Source of the DNA: Chitinophagaceae bacterium
GTDB lineage: Bacteria > Bacteroidota > Bacteroidia > Chitinophagales > Chitinophagaceae
Reading direction: 5' to 3'
Length of the DNA stretch: 64,000 bases
Assembly: GCA_016699815.1 (NCBI GenBank)
Contig: CP065012.1
Location: 1,054,001-1,118,000, forward strand
The number at the start of each line of letters is the position of its first letter. Position 1 is the stretch's first letter. Positions 24,590-31,655 of this stretch are shown piece after piece. Both the position numbers and the translations under genes were made by a program. The notes under the pieces were generated by a model, which saw only the letters and a list, made by a program, of their open reading frames with translations, was not told the DNA's origin and did no database searches.

Positions 24590-25681
24590 ATGTTTAGAAC
24601 AACCATAATTACTTTTTTATTTTCTATACCCTTTGCATCACAGGCGCAGTTGGTTATTACCGGCAAAGTTATTGCCGGTGAAACCGGTTTGCCATTACAG
24701 GGAGCATCTGTTTTTGCGGACAATACTACGCTGGGCACAGCTACCAACGCCGACGGAAATTTTAAGCTTTATTTACCCAACGGCGGTTATGATCTTGTAG
24801 TAACATTTACCGGTTATAGCACTGCCTCTAAACGCATAAGCAGTAATGATGCCTCAGAAAAACAAAACTTTGAATTAAAGTTAAAAGAGAAAGAGCTTAC
24901 CGAAGTGGCCGTGGTTGCATCATCCGAAGTAAAAGATGGCTGGCAAAAATATGGCAGCTTTTTTCTTGAAGAGTTTATTGGCAAATCGGAAAACAGCAGC
25001 AATTGCACTTTAAAAAACCCCGAAGTATTGAAGTTTTATTTCTCTAAAAAAAGAAACCGGTTAAAAGTATTGGCTGCTGAACCTTTGAAAATTGAAAACC
25101 AGGCCCTGGGCTATTCCATTCAATACAGCTTAGATTCTTTTACCCATCAATACAATACCGAAACAAGCCTGTATACCGGCAACCCCTTGTTTAAAGAAAT
25201 GATGGCCGAAAGCGATAGCCAGTATAACCAATGGAAGGAAACAAGAAAAAAAGCATACCTTGGCTCAAGCCTGCATTTTATGCGGAGTATTTTTTATAAA
25301 ACTTTACAGGATGAAGGTTTTGAAATACAGTTTATCGTAAAAGCCAATAGTAACGACTCTGCATTAAAACTGGCAAACCCTTACACAGCGCTTCATTATG
25401 CAAAAGACGACAGCCTTAATACAGTAGAAATTTATCCCAACCAGCCCAATGTTGCCGTAATTTTTACCAAAGAAAAACCTTCGGAAAAATACAGCGCCGC
25501 TTTTCCCGGCGAACCCAGGGAATTTGAGTTTTCGGTTTTATGTTTTGTTCCCAACGAAACAATTGTAATTGAACAAAATGGTTATTACTACGACCAAAAC
25601 GATTTATCGGTGAGCGCCTACTGGAGTTGGAGCAAAGTTGCCGATCAGTTGCCTTATGATTATTCGGCAGCAGCTTATTAA
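24590..25681 (+). CDS. secreted carboxypeptidase-regulatory-like domain protein
   Basis: 363 residues from the ATG at 24590, which directly precedes the signal peptide (TTIITFLFSIPFASQAQ). The next 90 residues form a CarboxypepD_reg-like beta-sandwich (ITGKVIAGETGLPLQGASVF, TATNADGNFKLYLPNG), the domain found at the front of TonB-dependent receptors. No plug or barrel follows: the remaining 270 residues are a soluble domain found in Bacteroidota proteins of unknown role. It converges with lpxD with 15 bases between stops. Confidence 0.78.
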   Translation: MFRTTIITFLFSIPFASQAQLVITGKVIAGETGLPLQGASVFADNTTLGTATNADGNFKLYLPNGGYDLVVTFTGYSTASKRISSNDASEKQNFELKLKEKELTEVAVVASSEVKDGWQKYGSFFLEEFIGKSENSSNCTLKNPEVLKFYFSKKRNRLKVLAAEPLKIENQALGYSIQYSLDSFTHQYNTETSLYTGNPLFKEMMAESDSQYNQWKETRKKAYLGSSLHFMRSIFYKTLQDEGFEIQFIVKANSNDSALKLANPYTALHYAKDDSLNTVEIYPNQPNVAVIFTKEKPSEKYSAAFPGEPREFEFSVLCFVPNETIVIEQNGYYYDQNDLSVSAYWSWSKVADQLPYDYSAAAY

Positions 25682-25696
25682 TTTTTTTGTTTAGTG

Positions 25697-26641
25697 TTAC
25701 CCGTTTTTCATTTTATCCCAAATCTCAGGTATGCGTTTTATCCATACCAGTTCCCTTTTTTTAACTGAAGCTTCTTCTACCGGCGACCCAAAGTAAATTT
25801 TATTACCAGGTATGGAAGAACCCACACCACTTTGAGCAAATATTACTGCATTTTCACCAATGGTTAGGGTTTTATTTACACCCACCTGCCCCCAAAGTGT
25901 AACGCCATCTTTAATATCTACAACACCCGCAATGGCAACATGTGCTGCTATAAGGCAATTTTTCCCAATTACACTATCGTGGCCCACATGAATGTGATTA
26001 TCCATTTTGGTACCGCTTCCAATTACGGTATCGTGGCTTACACCACGGTCAATGGTGCAGCAAGCGCCAATTTCCACATCGTCTCCAATAATTACCCTAC
26101 CGCAACTGGGCATTTTTTTATACCAATGCTCCCGGTCTTTTTTAGTGTTGTAATAAAAAGCATCGCTGCCAACAACCGTACCCGGTTGTATAATTACATT
26201 ATTGCCAATAACCGTGTGCGCCAAAATAGTAACCTGCGGAAATACAATACAGTTTTTACCGATGCTTACGTTTTCACCAATAAAAACGCCGGGTGATATT
26301 GATGAGCCTTCGCCAATTACCGCATCATCGCTTATCATTTTATCGGCAGGTTTAAATGGTCTGAAATGATTTACAATTTTACAATATGCTTCAAACGGGC
26401 TGTCAACAATGAGCAAAGCCTTGCCTTCGGGAACCGCAGTTTCCTTATTAATGATAATAAAATTAGCAGCGCTGTTAATGCATTTTTCGTAATACTTTGG
26501 GTGGTCTACAAACACCAGGTCGCCGGGTTCCACTTTATGCAATTCGTTAATGCCGGTTACATTGCAGGAAGTATTACCTACAAGTTTTGCTTGAATAAAT
26601 GAAGCAACCCATTGCAGGGAAACGGGGGAAGGAAATTGCAT
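25697..26641 (-). CDS. lpxD: UDP-3-O-acylglucosamine N-acyltransferase (LpxD family)
   Basis: Lipid A biosynthesis acyltransferase acting at the cytoplasmic membrane. An LpxD-type N-terminal uridine-binding domain (residues 1-100, with GDLVFVDHPKYYEKC) is followed by left-handed beta-helix hexapeptide repeats (residues 105-275) and a C-terminal helix. The catalytic-histidine region NHIHVGHDSVIG is present. At 314 residues it is somewhat shorter than E. coli LpxD; Bacteroidota often encode two LpxD-like proteins, and this may be the second. The start is the ATG at 26641 because a full promoter lies just upstream. Confidence 0.85.
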   Translation of the reverse strand: MQFPSPVSLQWVASFIQAKLVGNTSCNVTGINELHKVEPGDLVFVDHPKYYEKCINSAANFIIINKETAVPEGKALLIVDSPFEAYCKIVNHFRPFKPADKMISDDAVIGEGSSISPGVFIGENVSIGKNCIVFPQVTILAHTVIGNNVIIQPGTVVGSDAFYYNTKKDREHWYKKMPSCGRVIIGDDVEIGACCTIDRGVSHDTVIGSGTKMDNHIHVGHDSVIGKNCLIAAHVAIAGVVDIKDGVTLWGQVGVNKTLTIGENAVIFAQSGVGSSIPGNKIYFGSPVEEASVKKRELVWIKRIPEIWDKMKNG

Positions 26642-26656
26642 ACAAATAAATTTGTC

Positions 26657-26686
26657 CAAAGGTAAGCAACCTTGGTTTTACCCAAA
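26657..26686 (-). promoter_or_regulatory. complete Bacteroidota promoter of lpxD
   Basis: On the minus strand TTTG (26686-26683), an 18-base spacer, then TACCTTTG (26664-26657). This is the best full match to TTTG-N19-TANNTTTG in the window and ends 15 bases before the lpxD ATG. Confidence 0.65.
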
Positions 26687-26687
26687 T

Positions 26688-27064
26688 AATGGCCGAAATG
26701 CCCAAAACCTTAAAAAAAAGAAAAAATATTTTTTAGCGCTTAAGCGGCAAAAAATACAAAAATAAAAACCGGGATTTCTACACAGTAATATAAACATAAG
26801 CATGAGTTAAAAAAATAACAATTGCCCTAAAAAGTAGTATCCACAATAGTTTCAGCGAAATAATTTTTATAAAAATTACAGGGTAGCAAATTTACCAGGC
26901 CTTATATTTTGATTTCATCCGCATTAATCTTTCACATTTTCCACATCTGCCCATTAAAATTGTTAATAAAATAAGGTGCATTTTTTTTTTTGATAGCAAA
27001 AAATATTTTTAATATTGTGTATGGGATTTTTTGTCCCGGTACTTACTAACCCACCTATATAGTG
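26688..27064. other. long divergent intergenic region, possible small RNA
   Basis: About 380 bases with no gene between lpxD and yicC. A T-run of 12 is at about 26980-26991 and a GGGA/TCCC hairpin at 27023-27037. A plus-strand terminator follows at 27065 although no gene precedes it on that strand, so an unannotated transcript is likely. No conserved RNA could be identified. Confidence 0.4.
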
Positions 27065-27092
27065 AAGCCTGGTTTTAAAGCCGGGCTTTTTT
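27065..27092 (+). terminator. orphan intrinsic terminator
   Basis: AAGCCTGG pairs with CCGGGCTT (one G-U) around an 8-base loop, followed by TTTTTT. It lies between divergent genes, 98 bases before yicC, with no plus-strand gene to terminate. Confidence 0.75.
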
Positions 27093-27190
27093 ATTTATTT
27101 TTATTTACCCGTAAAGTGCAATAAGGCTCATCATTAATAATCCGATACAAAATGAAAATCAATTAACTTGCACAGCATAAATATCACTTT

Positions 27191-28066
27191 ATGTTAAAAT
27201 CAATGACGGGCTATGGAAGGGCAGAACAAACTATTGGCGAGAAAACCTACCTGGTAGAAATAAAAGCGCTTAATGGAAAGCAACTGGAGATGCAGTTGAA
27301 ATTGCCTGCTCTACTCAAAAGTTTTGAATTTGAAATAAGAAATAATATACAGGAGCAATTATTGCGAGGCACCATTGATTGCCTTATTACCATAAAACAA
27401 AATGGCAGTTTAAAACCCGTAGTAATCAATACCGATCTTATCAAATCTTATTATACCCAAATTGAAACGCTGGGTAAAGAACTTAATATTGAAACCAAAG
27501 ATGTGCTTTCGGCCCTGCTGCGCCTGCCCGAAGTGGTATCGCCATCTACAGAAATGCTCAGCCAGGATGAATTTTTAGAATTTAATACCGTTTTAAATAA
27601 AGCCATAGCCGATTTAAACAAGCACCGCCACGAAGAAGGTGCAACCCTGGAAAATGACCTCCTGAAAAGAATAGAAAACATAAAACTACAGGAAGAAAAA
27701 ATATTACAGCTTGAACCCAGGAGAAAAATACGTATACAAGAAGAAATTAAACAGCTCCTGGAAGAACACGTAGGCGCAGAAAAAATTGACTACAACCGTA
27801 TGGAGCAGGAACTCATTTATTACATCGAAAAAATAGATCTGCATGAAGAACAAATACGCCTAAGGCAACATTGCGAATATTTTAAAGAAATACTCCAGGG
27901 CAAAGAAGAAGGAAAAGGCAAAAAACTATCTTTTGTATTGCAGGAAATTGGCCGGGAAATTAACACAACCGGCTCCAAGGCCTATGATGCAGATATTCAA
28001 AAATGCGTAGTAATGATGAAAGACGAACTGGAAAAAGCCAAGGAGCAGGTTTTAAACGTTTTATAA
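27191..28066 (+). CDS. yicC: YicC/YloC-family endoribonuclease
   Basis: 291 residues with the family start MLKSMTGYGRAE, the N-terminal domain (VEIKALNGKQLEMQLKLP) and the C-terminal DUF1732 domain (FVLQEIGREINTTGSKAYDADIQKCVVMMKDELEKAKEQ, cited here by position near residues 245-290). Members are RNases linked to RNA decay in stationary phase. A charged alpha-helical middle section (residues 160-235) is typical. In many genomes gmk follows; here the next gene is gldH, 19 bases downstream, so the two are probably one transcript. Confidence 0.92.
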   Translation: MLKSMTGYGRAEQTIGEKTYLVEIKALNGKQLEMQLKLPALLKSFEFEIRNNIQEQLLRGTIDCLITIKQNGSLKPVVINTDLIKSYYTQIETLGKELNIETKDVLSALLRLPEVVSPSTEMLSQDEFLEFNTVLNKAIADLNKHRHEEGATLENDLLKRIENIKLQEEKILQLEPRRKIRIQEEIKQLLEEHVGAEKIDYNRMEQELIYYIEKIDLHEEQIRLRQHCEYFKEILQGKEEGKGKKLSFVLQEIGREINTTGSKAYDADIQKCVVMMKDELEKAKEQVLNVL

Positions 28067-28085
28067 TTTATTGCACATTATGCTT

Positions 28086-28571
28086 ATGAAAAATACAAAG
28101 GCTTGTTTAATATTGCTGTTAGCCATTTCATTGGTATTGGGTGCATGTAAACATAATGAACTTAATTTTTTTGAAAAAAATAACCCAATTCCAAATTATA
28201 AATGGGATTATAATTTTACTGCAAAAGGCAGTTTTGACATTATTGACACCCTCTGCGCTTATAATATCTATATTGTACTGAGGCATACTGATGCATACAA
28301 ATACAATAATATCTGGCTCAACATTGGCTTGCAAGGCCCGGCAGACAGCATGTATTTTCAAAAAGTAGAATTAACCCTTGGTTCAGATGCCGGCGGCTGG
28401 GAAGGTACAGGGCTAAATGATATATGGGAAGTAAGAAAATTACTGGTAAACAGGCCCCGGAAATTTATAAAAGCAGGTACCTACCACTATTCTATTGCCC
28501 AAATAATGAGAGACAATCCCTTAGAGCAGGTAATGAGCGCCGGGTTAAGGGTGCAAAAAGCCATACAATAA
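28086..28571 (+). CDS. gldH: gliding motility lipoprotein GldH
   Basis: 161 residues from the ATG at 28086, chosen because the lipoprotein signal peptide then begins at once; lipobox LVLGAC puts the lipidated cysteine at residue 21. The mature part has the GldH features: DYNFTAKGSFDI, an IYIVLRHTDAYKYNNIWLNI strand block and a C-terminal KFIKAGTYHYSIAQIMRDNPLEQVMSAG-type ending (near residues 130-158). In Flavobacterium johnsoniae GldH is required for gliding and chitin use. It would sit in the periplasmic membrane leaflet or outer membrane. Confidence 0.9.
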   Translation: MKNTKACLILLLAISLVLGACKHNELNFFEKNNPIPNYKWDYNFTAKGSFDIIDTLCAYNIYIVLRHTDAYKYNNIWLNIGLQGPADSMYFQKVELTLGSDAGGWEGTGLNDIWEVRKLLVNRPRKFIKAGTYHYSIAQIMRDNPLEQVMSAGLRVQKAIQ

Positions 28572-28691
28572 TTTTTTTTTAAAAGCGTATAATAAGGGTT
28601 GTATTTGAATTTTAATTAAAACATTTCTGTATTTTGCAGGTTACAGCCTGTATGTAGCAGGTTTTTCAACAGATTAATAAAATATACTAAA

Positions 28692-29525
28692 GTGAAGTTG
28701 AAACTTTTTTTTGCAGTAATTGCAACAGCTTTTGCATTAAATGTAAATGCCCAAAGTGGATTTGAATATGTACAAAAAGGTGAGTTTGGCGTAACCCTTG
28801 GTGCAGGCCATTATTTTGGCGACCTAAATACAAAGGCAGGGTTAAACAGGCCAAAACCTTCATTTGGTATTTTTTACCGCAAGCAGTTTGGAAATTATAT
28901 TGGTGCAAGAATTGCAGCACGCTATGCACAATTGGGCTATAGCGATACCTACAGCAAAAACACTTATCAAAAGCTCCGCAACTTAAGTTTCAATAGTAAT
29001 GTGTGGGAAGTAGCCATTCAAGGCGATTTTAACTTTTTTAAATTTGTTCCAGGCGATTGGAACCATGCTTTTACACCTTATGTAACCTTAGGCGTTGGCT
29101 TATTTAGTTTTGATCCTTACTCCTACATAAGGGGAGAAAAAATATTTTTGCGCCCTTTAGGTACAGAAGGCCAAAACCTTGGCTACAAGGGCCGTAAAGA
29201 ATACGGCAGCATGAGCTTTTGCATCCCATTTGGTGTGGGTTTAAAATACAACATCAACCAAAAGTTTAATTTCACTTTTGAAGTTGCCCACCGCTTTACC
29301 GGCACCGATTATTTGGATGATGTAAGCTCAACATTTATTGGGATTGATAAATTTTCGGCGGGCTCCAATGCTGCAAAACTGCAGGACCGCAGGCACGAAA
29401 TTGATAACGGCCAGTTTCTTGAAGGCCAGCAGCGTGGATGGAGCAAGCAAAAAGATTCTTACATAATTGCCGAAGTAGGTATTTCATTCAACCTGAGCAG
29501 TTACCGCTGCCCAGGTGCTAATTAA
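28692..29525 (+). CDS. DUF6089-type outer-membrane beta-barrel protein
   Basis: 277 residues from a GTG start. Signal peptide (MKLKLFFAVIATAFALNVNAQ) followed by a beta-barrel pattern of alternating strands: GEFGVTLGAGHYFGDLN, FGIFYRKQFGNYIGARIAARY, VTLGVGLFSFDP and the closing strand AEVGISFNLSSYR. The opening is typical of the DUF6089 family that precedes uppS and bamA in many Bacteroidota, which points to a role in outer-membrane assembly or integrity. Here two extra genes separate it from uppS. A strong terminator follows. Confidence 0.82.
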   Translation: MKLKLFFAVIATAFALNVNAQSGFEYVQKGEFGVTLGAGHYFGDLNTKAGLNRPKPSFGIFYRKQFGNYIGARIAARYAQLGYSDTYSKNTYQKLRNLSFNSNVWEVAIQGDFNFFKFVPGDWNHAFTPYVTLGVGLFSFDPYSYIRGEKIFLRPLGTEGQNLGYKGRKEYGSMSFCIPFGVGLKYNINQKFNFTFEVAHRFTGTDYLDDVSSTFIGIDKFSAGSNAAKLQDRRHEIDNGQFLEGQQRGWSKQKDSYIIAEVGISFNLSSYRCPGAN

Positions 29526-29548
29526 CATCAATATTGAATATAAAATTA

Positions 29549-29574
29549 AAAGGCCGGTTTTTCCCGGCCTTTTA
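29549..29574 (+). terminator. intrinsic terminator after the DUF6089 gene
   Basis: AAAGGCCGG pairs perfectly with CCGGCCTTT around a 6-base loop, followed by a short T-rich run. Confidence 0.85.
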
Positions 29575-29632
29575 ATTTTGCTGTTCCCAAAACCTTAAAG
29601 CTAAACTGCTGCTGTCGCTTAGTATTAAAATG

Positions 29633-29660
29633 TATAGCCGAAAACAAGTTTTCGACTATA
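29633..29660. repeat. imperfect inverted repeat
   Basis: Arms TATAGCCGAAAAC (29633-29645) and GTTTTCGACTATA (29648-29660) pair with one mismatch across a 2-base centre. It lies in the inserted segment between DUF6089 and uppS. It could be a small hairpin, an operator or the remnant of an element end. Confidence 0.4.
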
Positions 29661-29711
29661 CTAAATTTTAGGAACTTTGTTAGAAGCACAAAAAGACACC
29701 TCGTAAATTAT

Positions 29712-30014
29712 ATGAAGATGCTAAAGAAAATTTTAAGCAGCGCTCTTTTCATTTTGTTTTTAATAACCACTCAGCAGGCATTTTGCCAGGATAGTTTACA
29801 GGTAAAAAATATAGCTGATATACAAGAATATTTCGGGCAATTAAACGTACAGAAAGATAGTTTTTCCCTTGAAAAAGGAAAAAGAAAGATAGTTGCAAGC
29901 CCACCGGGTTTTCAGCCAACGGGCATTACTATAAAATTCAACATAATAAAGTATAGATTTTTATTAAAAAATTTTATTATTAACTTTAAAAAGAATCGTA
30001 TTTATATGTGTTAG
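29712..30014 (+). CDS. small secreted protein, possibly truncated
   Basis: 100 residues with a convincing signal peptide (ILSSALFILFLITTQQAFCQ). About 45 residues of ordinary sequence follow (SLQVKNIADIQEYFGQLNVQ, then SPPGFQPTGITIKF), after which the frame becomes a low-complexity run of Phe, Ile, Lys and Asn encoded by very AT-rich DNA. That change suggests the original C-terminus was lost and the frame now runs through non-coding DNA to a chance stop. No family recognised. It lies in a segment that interrupts a normally conserved gene order. Confidence 0.45.
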   Translation: MKMLKKILSSALFILFLITTQQAFCQDSLQVKNIADIQEYFGQLNVQKDSFSLEKGKRKIVASPPGFQPTGITIKFNIIKYRFLLKNFIINFKKNRIYMC

Positions 30015-30104
30015 CTGTAATTTTAAAGCAGACCGAGCTGCAATACGAAATGGAGTAAATAGCAGAGTAATAATTATTAAACAGAAGTTTTTTATTGCAA
30101 AACA

Positions 30105-30539
30105 GTGAAATGTAAAATAAACTACATCTTATTACTGTTATTTACATTGGCTGCCTGCAACAAAGACAACACAACTCCTACCACCAGCTCTTTAAACAGA
30201 AACTGGAAATTGATTAAATATTACAACCTTACGCATGGGACAAGTGAATCCGAACCAGTAAATATTTCCCGATCAATCATCATCGAGATTTCTGACAATG
30301 GAATTATGGGAAATATGAATGGACACACCGTTACAAATACTGTTGGCAGAGCATACGAGTTGTTACAGTACAACAAAATGAAAATATTACATTTTGGCGG
30401 AACAAAAATTGGCGAATCAAATTGGGGTTGCAAATTTTGGGGTGCAATACATGCAGCCTCGACATACGAAATACAACGTGATAAGCTATACATTTACTTT
30501 AACGCTGATGCTGAGAAAATGGAATTTAAGCAACAATGA
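30105..30539 (+). CDS. small lipoprotein of unknown function
   Basis: 144 residues from a GTG start; no ATG is available before the signal peptide. The lipobox TLAAC gives a lipidated cysteine at residue 18, followed by a Thr/Ser-rich linker. The mature domain begins NRNWKLIKYYNLTHGT and ends KLYIYFNADAEKMEF, a pattern seen in META or lipocalin-like lipoproteins of this phylum, with three cysteine/tryptophan-containing central strands. It belongs to the inserted segment between DUF6089 and uppS. Function unknown. Confidence 0.6.
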   Translation: MKCKINYILLLLFTLAACNKDNTTPTTSSLNRNWKLIKYYNLTHGTSESEPVNISRSIIIEISDNGIMGNMNGHTVTNTVGRAYELLQYNKMKILHFGGTKIGESNWGCKFWGAIHAASTYEIQRDKLYIYFNADAEKMEFKQQ

Positions 30540-30769
30540 CGTTATAAATAACAAAGATTTAAGGGCTATAAACTAAATATATGAAGCACTTTATTCCGGC
30601 AACAGCATTAACCGGCAAAATTTTCCAAAAGCATTTTTATGTACTGCCGCCGCAGGCATAAACCAACAAAGCCCCAGTCTTTCTTTCTGCCAATGGGGTT
30701 TACCAACCTCTATTTTAAAAATTACACAACACACCCTTAGTTTTTCGGCCTTCTATGGCCATTTTTCTG

Positions 30770-30777
30770 TACTTTTG
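30770..30777 (+). promoter_or_regulatory. -7 element (TACTTTTG) for uppS
   Basis: TACTTTTG, matching TANNTTTG, ends 33 bases before the uppS ATG. A TTG start for a longer product would lie inside this element, which argues against it. Confidence 0.5.
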
Positions 30778-30810
30778 CGCCCTCCCTTTTTAAAGGGTGC
30801 ATACCGCTAT

Positions 30811-31569
30811 ATGTCTCTTTTACAAAAAGTTGATACACAACGTTTACCACGCCATATTGCCATAATTATGGATGGCAATGGCCGCTGGGCAAAAGAAAAA
30901 GGCGAAGATCGTCTTTTTGGGCATTTTCATGGCGTAGAAAGCGTAAGGAATGTAGTAGAAGGCGCAGCTGAAATAGGTATCGGGTATTTAACTCTTTATG
31001 CCTTTAGTACCGAAAACTGGGACAGGCCACAGGATGAGGTAAGCGGCCTTATGTCGCTTTTGGTAGATACCATTCGTAAAGAAGTACCCACACTCAATAA
31101 AAACAACATAAGGTTAAACGTAATTGGGGATATAAAAATGTTGCCTGCCCATGCACAAAAAGAATTGAGTGAAGCATTGCAGGAAACCAGCAACAACAGC
31201 GGCCTTAATTTAATAATGGCATTAAGTTACAGTAGCCGATGGGAAATTATTGAGGCCGTAAAAAGTATTGCCGTTGAAATAAAAGAAGGGCGTTTAATGC
31301 CGGGGCAGATTGACCAGGATGTTTTGCAGCAATATCTTTCTACTAAAAATTTTCCCGACCCCGAACTCATGATACGAACCAGCGGCGAATATAGAATTAG
31401 CAATTTTTTATTATATCAACTGGCTTATGCCGAACTTTATTTTTCCCCAACCCTATGGCCCGATTTTAGAAAAGAAAACCTCTACGAGGCCATTATAAAC
31501 TACCAGGCCAGGGAACGCAGGTTTGGCAAAACGGGTGAACAGGTAAAAAACAACCAAAACCAGGTATAA
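30811..31569 (+). CDS. uppS: undecaprenyl diphosphate synthase
   Basis: Cis-prenyltransferase that elongates farnesyl diphosphate to the C55 lipid carrier for peptidoglycan and polysaccharide export. The catalytic opening HIAIIMDGNGRWAKEKG with the essential Asp, the GVESVRNVVEGAAE helix, the FSTENWDRP motif and the C-terminal PDPELMIRTSGEYRISNFLLYQLAYAEL block (residues about 188-215) are complete. The start at 30811 gives 252 residues. First gene of a uppS-bamA-skp-skp transcription unit. The lipid substrate should come from the MEP pathway that includes ispE at the window start. Confidence 0.95.
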   Translation: MSLLQKVDTQRLPRHIAIIMDGNGRWAKEKGEDRLFGHFHGVESVRNVVEGAAEIGIGYLTLYAFSTENWDRPQDEVSGLMSLLVDTIRKEVPTLNKNNIRLNVIGDIKMLPAHAQKELSEALQETSNNSGLNLIMALSYSSRWEIIEAVKSIAVEIKEGRLMPGQIDQDVLQQYLSTKNFPDPELMIRTSGEYRISNFLLYQLAYAELYFSPTLWPDFRKENLYEAIINYQARERRFGKTGEQVKNNQNQV

Positions 31570-31627
31570 TGCAGTTTAGAGGGGAAATTAATCTTTTTCA
31601 TTTAACAAAACGTTTTCATTATTGGGC

Positions 31628-31635
31628 TTAATTTG
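31628..31635 (+). promoter_or_regulatory. -7-like element (TTAATTTG) for bamA
   Basis: TTAATTTG, 20 bases before the bamA ATG, in the 86-base gap after uppS. It may provide an internal promoter. Confidence 0.35.
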
Positions 31636-31655
31636 CCCGCTGTAAAAAAAATTTA

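Noticed and set aside
26941..27064. 6S-Flavo RNA
   Set aside because: Size and position would fit, but I could not trace the long closing helix and internal bubble by eye; only the terminator is kept.
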